A stretch of DNA of 54,994 nucleotides. Origin: Burkholderiales bacterium. GTDB taxonomy: Bacteria > Pseudomonadota > Gammaproteobacteria > Burkholderiales > Burkholderiaceae_D. A model generated the notes under the pieces. It worked only from the letters and a program-made list of their open reading frames with translations, was not told the origin of the DNA and ran no database searches. The stretch spans positions 1 through 54,994 of the forward strand of contig JACOUL010000051.1 of the NCBI GenBank assembly GCA_016177875.1, given 5' to 3'. The translations under genes were made by a program, and so were the position numbers. How positions within the stretch are numbered: position 1 is the first letter of the stretch; each line of letters starts with the position of its first letter. Positions 27,713 through 38,205 of this stretch are shown piece by piece.

Positions 27713-28141
27713 TCAGCCCGCAGCGAGCTTCTCGTCAATAATTCTTTGAAAATTCTTCAGAATATCGCGCCAGCTAACGATTCCGACTGCCGCTCCGGCG
27801 GCGTCGACGATAGGGATGCAGGAAATACGATGGGTATTGAAAACGTCGATCGCCTCCTCGACCGAAGCCTCTTCGGCAAGGGTAATCGGTTTGCGGGTAA
27901 CGATTTGATGCACGCGCTTTTTAAGCGTGTCGAGATCTTTGGGCGTATAAACGTTGGTGCCGATATTGCAGCTGATATGGCGCAGCAAATCGCGGTCGGA
28001 CACCACGCCGATCAATTCGCCTTCATCGACCACCAAAAGATGATGGAAGCCGGCATGGTCGAAAATATCTCTTACCGTTGATAAAGGATCGTCCAATCCC
28101 ACCGCGACCGGATTGGATGACATGATTTGACTTACTTTCAT
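27713..28141 (-). CDS. Two-CBS-domain protein
   Basis: A 142-residue protein made of two CBS motifs (residues 1-60 and 75-138), the Bateman module that binds adenosyl nucleotides. Each repeat has the typical VGVVSDRDLL or VGIVSWRDIL end. There is no attached enzyme domain, so it is a stand-alone sensor. The partner is unknown. It ends 17 bp from the palindromic element. Confidence 0.9.
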   Translation of the reverse strand: MKVSQIMSSNPVAVGLDDPLSTVRDIFDHAGFHHLLVVDEGELIGVVSDRDLLRHISCNIGTNVYTPKDLDTLKKRVHQIVTRKPITLAEEASVEEAIDVFNTHRISCIPIVDAAGAAVGIVSWRDILKNFQRIIDEKLAAG

Positions 28142-28194
28142 GGCGTCACCTCACACTCTCAACCAGTTAACTAACGGCAAATCATGCGCCGCCT

Positions 28195-28395
28195 TTAAGT
28201 CTTGCGTACCGTTCGATCGAGCCCCCGGCGCGTCGGAATGCAGTCACGCAACTTACGCAGATCGACTAAAGCTTTGCCGGCAATTGCCCGGGTTTGCATG
28301 TCTTTTGAAATAGCCAGTTGACCGATCGTATGGATGAGGGCGTCTATCAGGCCGATATGCGACATGCGGCGACGTTCCAGGTGCTGTTCTTCCAT
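28195..28395 (-). CDS. Small hypothetical helical protein
   Basis: A 66-residue protein starting at 28395, where AGGAGG precedes the ATG by 6 bases. The longer frame to 28458 has no such site. It is helical with a conserved-looking centre (RRMSHIGLIDALIHTIGQLA). The function is unknown. It lies between the GGDEF-EAL gene and the CBS gene in the same direction. Confidence 0.6.
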   Translation of the reverse strand: MEEQHLERRRMSHIGLIDALIHTIGQLAISKDMQTRAIAGKALVDLRKLRDCIPTRRGLDRTVRKT

Positions 28396-28454
28396 GCTTG
28401 CCTCCTGAATTTTTATTGTCTTCACAAGCAGCGCTAGAGCACGCGCTGTGTTGT

Positions 28455-30449
28455 TCACTTTACCACACTGAAAGCGAAAGTGACATTTTTGGCAAGATGC
28501 TTGTCAAACAGTTTTTCGCAATCCGCCGCCGGTAAAGGCTTACTGAAATGATAGCCCTGTCCGATCTGGCAGCCGTGTTCGGCCAGGAATTGCTCTTGTT
28601 CCGCGGTCTCGATGCCTTCGGCCACCACTTCGATCTGCAGCTGGCGCGCCATGGCAAGTATGGCCGTGACGATGGCGGCGTTGTGCTGGTCAACATTCAC
28701 GTCCCGCACGAAGGAACGGTCGATTTTTAATACATCGATGGGGAATTGCTTCAAGTAAGACAGCGAAGAGTAGCCGGTGCCGAAGTCATCGATAGAGATA
28801 GACACGCCTAAATCGCGGATCTCATTCAAGCGGCGCGCGCTACTGACTGGATCTTCCATCACGATGCTTTCCGTCAACTCCAATTCCAACAGGCGCGGAT
28901 CAAGCCCGCTGGTCTCTAAGCTTTGGGCAATTTTCTTAATCAAGTTGGCATCCTTGAATTGCCGCGCCGAGACGTTGACGGCGACCCGTATCGGATCGGC
29001 GCCGCGCGCTTGCCATTCCTGCGCCTGCCGACAAGCTTCCGTTAACACCCATTCGCCGATCGGCACGATCAAGCCGGACACCTCGGCGATCGGGATGAAC
29101 TTGAGCGGCGCGATCATGCCTTGGCCAGGCAAGTTCCAGCGAATCAACGCTTCGACACCGATGATTTTCCCGTTTTGCAAATCCTTTTGCGGCTGGTAAT
29201 GCAATTCGAATTCTTTTCTTTCCAAGGCGTAGCGCAGTTGGTTTTCAACGTGCAGGTGTTCGCGCGCTAAGGCGCTCATCTCCGCCGCGTAGAAAGCAAA
29301 GCCGTTACCGCCGCCCTTCTTGGCTTGATACATCGCGGTTTCGGCGCGCAGGATGAGTTGTTCGGGACTGTCGCCATCATGCGGATATGCGGCGATACCG
29401 ATGCTGAGCGTCACGAACAGCTCAGTGTCTTCCAACTGAAATGGCGCTTCGAGACAGCGCTGTAATTTATGCGCGGCACGCGCCAAGTCTTGCGAGTCGT
29501 TGATATACGGAAGAACGATCAAGAATTCATCGCTTCCGGGACGGCACATCAAGTCTTCGGTACGCAGGTTCTGCTTCAAACGCTCGGCCACTTGGCAAAT
29601 CAACGCATCGCCCGCCGCATGGCCCATGGTGTCGTTGACCGCCTTAAAGCGATCTAAATCGAACATCAATAGACCGAGTGAAAATTGCTGGCGCCGCGCC
29701 AGCGACAGCGCTTGCTTCAAACTTTCGATCAAATGACTGCGGTTAGGTAAGCCAGTCAAGCTGTCATGGTGCGCTAAATGCCGCGCTACCGCGGTCGATT
29801 GCTGCGCCGCCTCTTCGGTCGCTTGGCGCATATCGATTTCTTTTTTCAAGGATTCGACCAGCTCATCGTTGGCGAATTGGGTGCGCAAAGCGGCAACCAC
29901 CATGCTCGACAGTCGAGCGGAGGTATGCAACATGAGGGATAAGAAAACCGCACCGATTGCAGCGAATTCCCAGGTAAGTTCAAGCCCGGCCACGAGAGTC
30001 CATGCCAATACGGGACCCATCGCGCAAATGGCAAACATTCGATAAATCTGAGGTACCGCAGCAAAAACCGGCAGGCAAGCGGCACACACGCCGCAAATGA
30101 CAAGACCAAGTATGACTTGGTATTCGATTGATAAATACGGCGCGAATAACATCAGGCTGCCGCTCCACACCAAACCCGAAAACGCGACGCTGGCCATAAA
30201 TGCGCGAGACCAGCGAACGGCTTGTTCCTGATGGACCGGGCTGCTGCGCCGCCAATACCAAAGTACCAGCCGGGCCGATGAAGAGACCAGGGATAAGACT
30301 AACCAAAGTGCGAGCACCGCACCGGGTACTTTACTAGAAACGGTTATCGCCAGAAATGCCGCAGCAGCCAAGGAAGCGCCTGCCGCGCCTTTGGCTTGCC
30401 TATAAAGTAACTCCACCTGACGGGAGAACAGGCGATCGTAAGTCTCCAC
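28455..30449 (-). CDS. Membrane GGDEF-EAL protein (c-di-GMP turnover)
   Basis: A 664-residue protein with about six N-terminal membrane helices (to residue ~190). A GGDEF domain (230-395) and an EAL domain (415-655) follow. The GGDEF signature reads GSDEF, and the I-site RTED lies 5 residues upstream. The EAL catalytic set is complete (EALIRW, ELTES, DDFGTGYSSL, KIDRSF, EGIET). It is probably mainly a phosphodiesterase, with cyclase activity uncertain because of the Gly-to-Ser change. Confidence 0.9.
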   Translation of the reverse strand: METYDRLFSRQVELLYRQAKGAAGASLAAAAFLAITVSSKVPGAVLALWLVLSLVSSSARLVLWYWRRSSPVHQEQAVRWSRAFMASVAFSGLVWSGSLMLFAPYLSIEYQVILGLVICGVCAACLPVFAAVPQIYRMFAICAMGPVLAWTLVAGLELTWEFAAIGAVFLSLMLHTSARLSSMVVAALRTQFANDELVESLKKEIDMRQATEEAAQQSTAVARHLAHHDSLTGLPNRSHLIESLKQALSLARRQQFSLGLLMFDLDRFKAVNDTMGHAAGDALICQVAERLKQNLRTEDLMCRPGSDEFLIVLPYINDSQDLARAAHKLQRCLEAPFQLEDTELFVTLSIGIAAYPHDGDSPEQLILRAETAMYQAKKGGGNGFAFYAAEMSALAREHLHVENQLRYALERKEFELHYQPQKDLQNGKIIGVEALIRWNLPGQGMIAPLKFIPIAEVSGLIVPIGEWVLTEACRQAQEWQARGADPIRVAVNVSARQFKDANLIKKIAQSLETSGLDPRLLELELTESIVMEDPVSSARRLNEIRDLGVSISIDDFGTGYSSLSYLKQFPIDVLKIDRSFVRDVNVDQHNAAIVTAILAMARQLQIEVVAEGIETAEQEQFLAEHGCQIGQGYHFSKPLPAADCEKLFDKHLAKNVTFAFSVVK

Positions 30450-30544
30450 TCCCTGCCCCTATTGTTGTTATATGGAAATTTTAGGCGGCTTTCTATAATT
30501 GCGCTAGAGAAATATTTAGTTTTCCCAGTAAACATGTTGTTTTG

Positions 30545-30970
30545 TTACGGGCCATTCGGCCCGTCGTTCGCCGCGCCTTTGGGTACACGGCAATACGTTT
30601 GCAAAAATCTCTCTATTTCAAAAGCTTGCGGATCCCAGGGCATGTCCGACAAACCCGGTTGTTTGCCATAGATATAAGTGTCGGCTTCGATTTGCGCATT
30701 CTGAAGCTGCACCGTGACCGTGCGGCGAAAGTAGTCCGGTCCTTCAAAATTATCGAGGGCCGCAATATCGGCGGCTTGCACATCGAAATACACAATGCCC
30801 TCGACACTCGCGCCTTTTTGCACCACCAAACCGGGATAAGTTTCATGCATCACCGCGTAGCGTGCGTGGTCCAAGATTTTTCCTTTGGCACTTCGGTAAC
30901 TGCTGGCAACAACGCGCCGCCACACTTCGGCAAACATCAGTGAGCCATACGTAAAGATGTGCCGCTTCAT
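30545..30970 (-). CDS. Gamma-glutamylcyclotransferase-like (AIG2/GGCT) protein
   Basis: A 141-residue protein with the family's N-terminal YGSLMF substrate-binding motif and the catalytic Glu in ALDNFEGPDYFRR. It is expected to act on gamma-glutamyl amines or peptides, or a related substrate. The start overlaps the pgl stop as ATGA (30967-30970), so the two genes are coupled. Confidence 0.85.
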   Translation of the reverse strand: MKRHIFTYGSLMFAEVWRRVVASSYRSAKGKILDHARYAVMHETYPGLVVQKGASVEGIVYFDVQAADIAALDNFEGPDYFRRTVTVQLQNAQIEADTYIYGKQPGLSDMPWDPQAFEIERFLQTYCRVPKGAANDGPNGP

Positions 30971-31716
30971 TCTTGATTGCTATGGAAAACGCGCAGAGTG
31001 ACATCCGGACGAGCCGTCAACAAGGCAAACGGCCCTGCATCTTGCACAGCCTGTTGACGCGCAACGCCGGCGACAACATCGGCGGCCAGTGCTTTCGCCT
31101 GCTTAACGACATTCAGCTTAGCGGCACCATTCGTCCACACGTAACACTGGCGCTGCGCGATCAGCGCGGATAAGGAAAGGCTGACGCGAGCATGGGACGC
31201 CAGCGCCGGAGTGACGGCAACATAGCGATCAGGGGTCGATACCGTTTCTTGCCATTGAGGCGCATCGACAAATAAAGACGCGGTGTGCCCGTCATTGCCC
31301 AAGCCTAAGACGATCGCCGCCGGTTTGGCGAAGGCAGGATTCGCGTTGGCCGCTACCGCAGAGCGTTGTGCCCATCGCCACGGTTGCTCGCCTTGAATCG
31401 GGCTCGTCATTAACGGCAACAAACACGCTGAGGCCGCGGGTCCTTGCAACAAGTGGCGCGCGATCAAGCCGGCATTGGAATCGGGATGATCGAAAACCAC
31501 GCAACGCTCATCCACAAGAGAAACATCGATGCGTTCCCATGACAATGCTTGCGCGGCCAAAACGGAAAAAAAAGTTAAAGGGCTGCGGCCTCCCGACACC
31601 AGCAGCAGCGCACGTTCTTGTTCCGCCAGGGCTTGCCGCAAGTCATCGGCGACCGCCTCCGCCAAAGCCTGTGCTGCGGCTGGGGTCGAGATGAACTGAA
31701 GTAAGTTCAAGCTCAT
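30967..31716 (-). CDS. pgl: 6-phosphogluconolactonase
   Basis: A 249-residue enzyme of the DevB/NagB-like family, hydrolysing 6-phosphogluconolactone in the oxidative pentose phosphate and Entner-Doudoroff routes. Motifs include LVSGGRSPLTFF near residue 40, VSLVDERCV, and LGLGNDGHTASLF. The length is normal. The usual zwf and edd neighbours are absent here; it is joined to the GGCT-like gene instead. Confidence 0.93.
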   Translation of the reverse strand: MSLNLLQFISTPAAAQALAEAVADDLRQALAEQERALLLVSGGRSPLTFFSVLAAQALSWERIDVSLVDERCVVFDHPDSNAGLIARHLLQGPAASACLLPLMTSPIQGEQPWRWAQRSAVAANANPAFAKPAAIVLGLGNDGHTASLFVDAPQWQETVSTPDRYVAVTPALASHARVSLSLSALIAQRQCYVWTNGAAKLNVVKQAKALAADVVAGVARQQAVQDAGPFALLTARPDVTLRVFHSNQE

Positions 31717-31862
31717 GTGGAATCCTTTATTTAAGCAAGCTGCGCTAATGGCAACTATCGCCGCAGCCCGTTGTCTACCAGACCGAGAAATTATCGGGCG
31801 AACCTGTTCATTTTATCGTTTCGCTGCATAAGTGATCTGCGCCCGTCCGCAAAGGAAAACAA

Positions 31863-33830
31863 TTGGCGGATGCATCTTTTCTACTTAACGGCGACAGCCC
31901 GCTATACCGCCGCTCAAGGACTTACGCCCAAGCCGCCGGCGCGGTCACCCTACTTATCGCCTGTATTGCGCTGTTCGGCTGGGGCTTCGAGCTTCCTTTG
32001 CTGAAATCCTTGGCACTCGGCACTTCGCTGGTGAAGCTTCCATCGGCGCTCGCTTTTCTTTTTGGCGGCGTCTCCCTATTGCTTTGGACATGCGGCGGGC
32101 CAAGCCGCGGACGGGTAAGCCTTGCTATCGCGCTTGGAGTGATGACCGCGGCCATAGGATTCGTGAATTTCGTCGATTACATCGGAGGTGCGGAATTAGC
32201 CGCGGCAGGCTGGTCGATTCACGGCATGCGCATGTCGCCGGTGACGGCGTTCGACTGCATCTTGTTAGGAAGCGCACTCAGCCTAGCCGATAGCAAAAGA
32301 CCTCTATTCATACATCTTGCCGAATTATCGACCGCCGCCGCATTCTTTATCGCTTTACCTGCGCTCATCGGATATCTATACGCCGTCCCGGTCTTGCAAG
32401 GCACGGTTGCGTACGCCACGATGCCGATCCCAACAGCACTCGCCTTAGTCGTTCTCGCAGCCGGGCTGCTATGCGCGCGCCCCGACCGGGGTTACATGGC
32501 TGCGCTTACCGGTACGGCGAGCGGCAGCATCATGGCGCGCCGCTTATTGATCGCGGCGCTACTGGTGCCGTTTTTTCTGGGCTGGCTCACGCTGACCGGG
32601 CAGCGCCTGGGATGGTTTACCTTGGAAGCCGGTTTGGTGATGAAAGCGATCACCAATATGGTGGTGCTCACCATTTTGATCTGGATGAATGCAAATGCGC
32701 TCAACCGCACCGAAGCGCGCGCGCAACTCATTCTCGACAATGCACTCGATGCATTCATCGCCATTGACGATGGCGGCCGCGTCATCGAATGGAACCGCCA
32801 AGCAGAAACCATCTTCGGCTGGACCCGCCGTGAAATTCTTGGCAAACCGTTGAGCGAAACCATCATTCCGGAACGCTATCGGCAGGCGCATCAAGTGGGG
32901 CTGCGCCGTTTTCTCGCGACCGGCGAACAAGTGATTCTCCGGCGCTTGATTGAAATCGAGGCCTCCCGGCGGGACGGCACGGAATTTCCCGTTGAGCTTT
33001 CCATCATTCCTCTCCAGGCAGGCGGCAAAACGATTTTTAGCGCATCGTTGCGCGACATCAGCGAACGTAAGCGCGTAGCAGCGGAACTGCAAAGCTTAAA
33101 CGCTGAACTGGAGCAACGCGTCGCGCAACGCACTGCGCAATTGCATGCCGCCAATAAGGAATTAGAAGGCTTCAGCTATTCGATCTCGCATGATTTGCGC
33201 GTGCCGCTGCGGGCCATCAACGGCTTTTCCAGCATTCTGGAAGAAGAATACGCGCCGCAACTCGATGCAGAGGCAAAACGCTTGATCGGCGTCGTGCGCG
33301 ACAATTGCCGCAAGATGTCGCAATTGATCGATGAAGTCTTGGCGTTCTCGCGCCTCGGACGAAAGCCGCTGGAAATGATGGAAATCGACATGGCGGATGT
33401 GGTGCGCGAGGCAATTGCCGAGTTGGCTGCGGGAAGCAAGGTGCCGCCGATTGAAATCGGCTCCTTGCCAAGAACGCGCTGCGATCGCTTGCTGATGCGC
33501 CAGGTATGGCAAAACCTGTTATCCAACGCCATCAAATTTACCGGGACGCGCAACGCGCCGCGCATTCTTGTTCAAGGGAACATTAGCCCAACTGAACAGG
33601 TCTACTCTGTTACCGATAACGGTGTCGGTTTCAACATGGAATAGTACGACAAGCTGTTCGGCGTATTTCAGCGCCTACATAGCGCCGACGAATTTCCAGG
33701 CACGGGTGTCGGACTTGCTATCGTGCAGCGCATTGTCATGCGGCACGGCGGCCGTGTTTGGGCGGAAGGCAAAGTCGACCAAGGCGCGACATTTCATTTC
33801 ACCTTACCTACCGGAGCTGCCCTTGAATGA
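31863..33830 (+). pseudogene. Membrane PAS sensor histidine kinase interrupted by TAG
   Basis: A TTG start at 31863 follows AAGGA. About eight membrane helices (to residue ~285) are followed by a PAS domain (~290-410), a coiled coil and a HisKA domain with His443 in SISHDLRVPLRAINGFS. The HATPase domain then begins with the N box NLLSNAIKF and the G1 motif [12 protein letters not shown] at 33642-33644 stops the frame. Downstream, 61 codons stay in frame to TGA at 33828 and encode the missing F and G2 boxes ([23 protein letters not shown]). One base change in a Tyr codon explains it. The shortened product (593 aa) should not bind ATP properly. Confidence 0.85.
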
Positions 33831-34296
33831 TTTGGAAAAAATCAGCATCCTGCTGGTCGAGGATAACGCTACCGACGCCGAACTTACCATGCGAGCTCTG
33901 CGTAAGAATAAGTTGGGCAACGACATCGTATGGGCACAAGACGGTGCGCAAGCGCTTGATTTCATTTTTTGCCAGGGCACGTATCAAGATCGCCCTAATG
34001 TTAATCCCGGTTTAATTTTGCTCGACTTGAAATTGCCTAAGGTTGACGGCATTCAAGTCTTGCAGCGCATCCGAGCCAATGAAAGCACGCATGCGATTCC
34101 TGTCGTTATCCTCACGTCTTCCGCAGAAGAGCGCGACATCACTGCCAGCTACAACTTAGGCGTCAACAGTTATATCGTTAAGCCGGTGGAATTCGACAAA
34201 TTTCTCGAAGTGGTCGCGGAAGCCGGCTGCTACTGGATACTCGTGAACAAGCCGCCGGTGCAAGGCATGCCGGCACAAGCATTTTCTCATCATTAA
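33823..34296 (+). CDS. Single-domain response regulator (Rcp1-like)
   Basis: A 157-residue receiver domain with Glu13/Asp14, phosphoacceptor Asp68 in [11 protein letters not shown], the Thr in [10 protein letters not shown] and the Lys in [11 protein letters not shown] place the start at TTG 33823, with GGAG 6 bases upstream. It overlaps the end of the kinase gene frame, so the two are translationally coupled. Such receivers pass phosphate from bacteriophytochrome- or PAS-type kinases. The longer frame to 33568 is only read-through of another frame. Confidence 0.88.
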   Translation: MNDLEKISILLVEDNATDAELTMRALRKNKLGNDIVWAQDGAQALDFIFCQGTYQDRPNVNPGLILLDLKLPKVDGIQVLQRIRANESTHAIPVVILTSSAEERDITASYNLGVNSYIVKPVEFDKFLEVVAEAGCYWILVNKPPVQGMPAQAFSHH

Positions 34297-34331
34297 TCCC
34301 TTGCCCTTACTGGACAAGGTGCCCCGGAAAT

Positions 34332-36938
34332 ATGATTGCGGTTCCTTTGAAAGTATTGATCCTCGAAGATCAACCCACTGATGCCGAGCTGATGCGCCGC
34401 GCGATCGAGCGAGAAGGATTGGCGCCTGTCACGATACGCGTTGAAACGGAATTTGATTTCCGCAAAGCGCTGAATCAATTCGATCCGGAAGTCATCCTCT
34501 CGGATTTCTCAATGCCGAATTTCAACGGCTTAAAGGCCTTAGAAATCGCCCATGCCACATGCCCGGATACGCCTTTCATTTTCGTCTCCGGCACTTTGGG
34601 CGATGAGCGTGCCGTACAGACATTGCGTCAAGGCGCTTCCGATTACGTTCTCAAAGACAATTTGACGCGCCTGGGTGCTGCGGTGAGACGGGCCTTGGAG
34701 GATTACGCTGAACGTCGCAGCCATCGCGATACTGAACGGGAACTGGAACATGCGGAACGGCGCTTCCGATTGTTCATGCAGTATTTGCCCGGCATCGCCA
34801 GCATCAAGGATTTGCAAGGGTCCTATCGTTTCGTTAACCATGCATGGGCGGAATTTGCAGGCGTGGAAAGTGATGCGGCAATAGGCAAGACTGATCATGA
34901 AATTTGGCCGTCCGAGCTGGCACGCAAAATCATTGAAAGCGACCGCCACGTGCAAATAAGCCGTCAAGCCCTGCAAAGCACGGAATGTTTCTCGCGCAAC
35001 GGCCTCACGCATCATTGGCTACTGACGCGCTTTCCCATCATGGATGAAAGCGGTCAATCGATCATGGTGGGTACGATAGGCGTTGATGTCAGCGGGCAGA
35101 AAAATCAAGAATTGAAAATCGCGCGCTTGACACGTATTCATACTGTGTTGAGTGGCATTAATTCGACTATCGTGCGCGTGCATGAGCGTGCCCGCTTAGC
35201 GAATGAATCGTGCCGCATTGCCGTCGAATTCGGCGGGTTTCAATTGGCGTGGATCGGCTTATTTGAAGGAGACAAGTTACGTCCGCAATATGGATACGGC
35301 ACAATGCCCGATGCACTAGAACGGATATCGCATGCGGAGCCGAGAGGCATCGACCGCGCCGACTTCGGCTTGGCATTCGAAAAAGGGCCTGTGATCTGCA
35401 ATGATGTCGAAAACTGTCCGCCGGGTTTGTATGCCACCGAGGTGCCGCGCCGACTCGGCTTTCGGTCTTCCGCGCTTTTGCCTCTGGTAGTGGATGAAGT
35501 GCCGGTCGGCCTGTTTGCGCTGTATGGCGACGAAGCCGGCGTGTTCGATGAGGAAGAAGTCAAGCTCTTGTCTGAACTTGCCGGCGACATTTCGTTTGCG
35601 CTTTCCTATATCGGCAAAGAGGAACGTCTCAATTCGCTCGCGTATTACGATGTCCTGACCGGCCTGCCCAATCGCACTCTATTCAAAGATCGCTTGTGTC
35701 AATCCATTCACGCTGCGCGTCAGGAAGGCAGTCGCGTGGCGGTTTTGCTGTTGGATGTACCGAATTTCCGGCGCATTAACGACAGCTACGGGCGAGCCGC
35801 CGGCGACCAGTTATTGCAGCGGCTCGGACGCCGCTTACAAGAGGGTGTGCATAATGCAAATACGATTGCACGTTTGGAGGCCGACACCTTTGCATTGACA
35901 TTCGGCGCGATACACGAAACCGACGACATCGCGCATATCATTGCAGAGCAAGTATTCGATCTCATGCACCAGCCGATTCAAATCCATGGCGACAACCTGC
36001 TGTTGGCGCTTCGCGCCGGCATCGCCATTTATCCCAACGACGGCGGGGACGTCGACACCTTGCTGCGCAATGCGGACACGGCGTTGCGCCGTTGCCATGA
36101 AACGGGCGAGCCTTACCTCTTTTACGCACCGGAATTACATGCGCGCGCCACGCGCTCGCTCGCTTTGGAAAACAAACTGCGGCACGCCCTGAAAGCGCGG
36201 CAATTCGAATTCTATTACCAGCCCAAGGTGGATCTCGCCAGTAATCGTGTCGCCAGCTTGGAAGCATTGATCCGCTGGCGTGATCCCGATAACGGATTGG
36301 TGCTGCCGGCAGAATTCATTAGTTTGCTGGAAACCAGCGGATTGATCATCGAAGTCGGCCGCAGCCTGTTTGCCCAAGCGATCGAAGACTATCGCGGCTG
36401 GATCGAGGCAGGCTGCGCGCCCGTGCCGGTAGCCATCAATGTCTCGACGCTGCAATTGCGTCAGCGCGATTTCGTCGATCAAATCGAGCGCTTTCTCGCG
36501 ACTGCTCAAGACCTGCAGTTTGACTTGGAAATCACCGAAAGCGTCTTCATGCAAGACATCGAAGAGAGCAGCCGCAAATTGGCGGCAGTGAAGGAACTGG
36601 GCATCGGTAAAGTGGCGATCGATGATTTCGGCACCGGGTACTCTTCACTCGCCTACCTATCGCGCTTGCCGGTGGATGCTTTAAAAATCGACCGTTCCTT
36701 TATCGTCGATATGGCCCAAAACGCCAATTCCTTGACCATGGTGTCAACGATCATTTCGCTCGGCCATTCGCTCAATATGACTATCATTGCAGAAGGCGTG
36801 GAATCGGCCGAGCAAGCACATTTGCTGAAGCTCTTGCGCTGCGATGAGATTCAAGGAGAATTGTTTTCTGCTCCATTACCCCGCACGGAAATCGCCGCGC
36901 TACTGCGCGGCGAAGGGTCCCAAAGAAATTCTGTTTAA
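34332..36938 (+). CDS. Receiver-PAS-GAF-GGDEF-EAL regulator
   Basis: An 868-residue cytoplasmic protein. The receiver is at 5-125 with phosphoacceptor Asp58, PAS at ~145-260, GAF at ~275-435, GGDEF at ~445-605 and EAL at ~620-860. The GGDEF signature has decayed to EADTF and no RxxD is seen upstream, so cyclase activity is unlikely. The EAL set is intact (LEALIRW, EITES, DDFGTGYSSL, KIDRSF, EGVES). Predicted role: a c-di-GMP phosphodiesterase controlled by phosphorylation from the upstream kinase/receiver genes. Confidence 0.9.
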   Translation: MIAVPLKVLILEDQPTDAELMRRAIEREGLAPVTIRVETEFDFRKALNQFDPEVILSDFSMPNFNGLKALEIAHATCPDTPFIFVSGTLGDERAVQTLRQGASDYVLKDNLTRLGAAVRRALEDYAERRSHRDTERELEHAERRFRLFMQYLPGIASIKDLQGSYRFVNHAWAEFAGVESDAAIGKTDHEIWPSELARKIIESDRHVQISRQALQSTECFSRNGLTHHWLLTRFPIMDESGQSIMVGTIGVDVSGQKNQELKIARLTRIHTVLSGINSTIVRVHERARLANESCRIAVEFGGFQLAWIGLFEGDKLRPQYGYGTMPDALERISHAEPRGIDRADFGLAFEKGPVICNDVENCPPGLYATEVPRRLGFRSSALLPLVVDEVPVGLFALYGDEAGVFDEEEVKLLSELAGDISFALSYIGKEERLNSLAYYDVLTGLPNRTLFKDRLCQSIHAARQEGSRVAVLLLDVPNFRRINDSYGRAAGDQLLQRLGRRLQEGVHNANTIARLEADTFALTFGAIHETDDIAHIIAEQVFDLMHQPIQIHGDNLLLALRAGIAIYPNDGGDVDTLLRNADTALRRCHETGEPYLFYAPELHARATRSLALENKLRHALKARQFEFYYQPKVDLASNRVASLEALIRWRDPDNGLVLPAEFISLLETSGLIIEVGRSLFAQAIEDYRGWIEAGCAPVPVAINVSTLQLRQRDFVDQIERFLATAQDLQFDLEITESVFMQDIEESSRKLAAVKELGIGKVAIDDFGTGYSSLAYLSRLPVDALKIDRSFIVDMAQNANSLTMVSTIISLGHSLNMTIIAEGVESAEQAHLLKLLRCDEIQGELFSAPLPRTEIAALLRGEGSQRNSV

Positions 36939-36941
36939 TTT

Positions 36942-36982
36942 GTTGAGGACAGAGCGCCCTTCGGGCAGCACTGTCCCGCAAT
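36942..36982 (+). repeat. Hairpin repeat, copy 3
   Basis: Third copy of the repeat seen at 8611 and 8663, in opposite orientation. Hairpin 36947-36976 has the apical stem GCCC/GGGC around GAA when read in the same sense. It lies between two convergent gene ends (36938 and 36985) and may also serve as a bidirectional end. Confidence 0.85.
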
Positions 36983-36984
36983 AG

Positions 36985-38205
36985 TTAAAACTGTTTCGTG
37001 AGACGCACCATGAATAATTTTTCAGGTGCAGCGTCGGCATTATTATTCGGTTGACGTCGCACGCCCAAGGTCCAGCCCAGCGTCGCTGTCTTGCTGAGCG
37101 GGCGCATATAGTAGAGCTCGGCCAACAACTCGCGGCCGCTCGGCTCGGCAGATACGACACGCCGATCGACCAGCGTTGCGCCGTTGCTGGTGATACCGGT
37201 CAGCGTATCCACCGTCGTGTAACCGTCATAGGCGCGAATCGGCTGCGACAAGGCAATGCTTAGACGGTCGCCCGGATAGAAGCGGTCGGCCGCAACAAGC
37301 GCCAGCGAAAAAGCATTGCTGCGCACGACGCCGTCTCCGCTTTCCGAAGGTGTACGGCCGTACGACGCTTGCGCCGCAAGCGCAAACTTAGGCGCCAATA
37401 ACCATACGCCGGTCAACTGCATGGAATTAGTCGCCGCACCCGCGCCGAATAAGGGTAAGGCGCCGTTCGACATGAGCACATAGCGGTCGACCTCGCGGCT
37501 GCGCATCAAAGAGAAAGACACTGCGCCATTTTCAAAGGATTTCGAGAATTCCAAGAGCCGCGAGTTGGCGCGCGGCACCGTCATGACCAGCGCCGGCGAC
37601 AATGTCGATGGATCGAAGGCATGCATGGTTAAGTTATGACTCAAGCCGCTGGTCAAGATGCCGAATTTGATTTTGATACCGCCCACTTCTCGTGTGATAC
37701 CGGCATGCGTGGCGCTCGGCACCAAAGAAAAATAGGGGTTGGCCAAAGCCGGGACCGACGATACGCCCGCATCGCCGATATCCAAGCCGCCGGCGCCGAA
37801 ATAGCGGAAGGCGAGCCCGCCGGTGCCGATCGAATATTCATTGCCGTCGGCATTTTTCGATATGACGGAAAAACCCGCCAATTGCGGACCATACAGCGAC
37901 AGCGTTGAAGATGGAAGGACGGGCGACCAACGCTGATATGCGAGCATGACGCTAGAGCCGTTGGGCATAACTTGCTCGGTCAATTCGACGCGACGATCCA
38001 AATTGACATGCGAAAGGTCCGACACTAAGGCGCCCGGGTAAGCGGCCATGCCGACTGTTTGCGAAGCTCCTTTGAATTGCATCCAACCGGATGGGAAGCG
38101 CAGGTTGGCGTGTTGCGCGGAATCGTCGGCGAATGCCGGAACAGCGCAAGCGGTACTGACTGCCAATGCCAGGCTCGATAAGCCGAAGCGTTTCAGGGTG
38201 TCCAT
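36985..38205 (-). CDS. Exported, probably outer-membrane protein
   Basis: A 406-residue protein with a Sec signal peptide (MDTLKRFGLSSLALAV..., cleavage near VPAFA-DD). The mature part is rich in alternating beta-type segments, Gly, Ser and aromatic residues, and ends in KQF, a C-terminal Phe as in Bam substrates. It resembles the barrel-like C-terminal part of autotransporters, but no passenger domain is attached. The function is unknown. It is separated from the pentapeptide gene by 160 bp with no obvious gene. Confidence 0.7.
   Translation of the reverse strand: MDTLKRFGLSSLALAVSTACAVPAFADDSAQHANLRFPSGWMQFKGASQTVGMAAYPGALVSDLSHVNLDRRVELTEQVMPNGSSVMLAYQRWSPVLPSSTLSLYGPQLAGFSVISKNADGNEYSIGTGGLAFRYFGAGGLDIGDAGVSSVPALANPYFSLVPSATHAGITREVGGIKIKFGILTSGLSHNLTMHAFDPSTLSPALVMTVPRANSRLLEFSKSFENGAVSFSLMRSREVDRYVLMSNGALPLFGAGAATNSMQLTGVWLLAPKFALAAQASYGRTPSESGDGVVRSNAFSLALVAADRFYPGDRLSIALSQPIRAYDGYTTVDTLTGITSNGATLVDRRVVSAEPSGRELLAELYYMRPLSKTATLGWTLGVRRQPNNNADAAPEKLFMVRLTKQF

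Noticed and set aside
33568..33822. Upstream extension of the Rcp1-like receiver
   Set aside because: This part is the kinase coding region read in another frame. The TTG at 33823 with GGAG upstream fits the family start.
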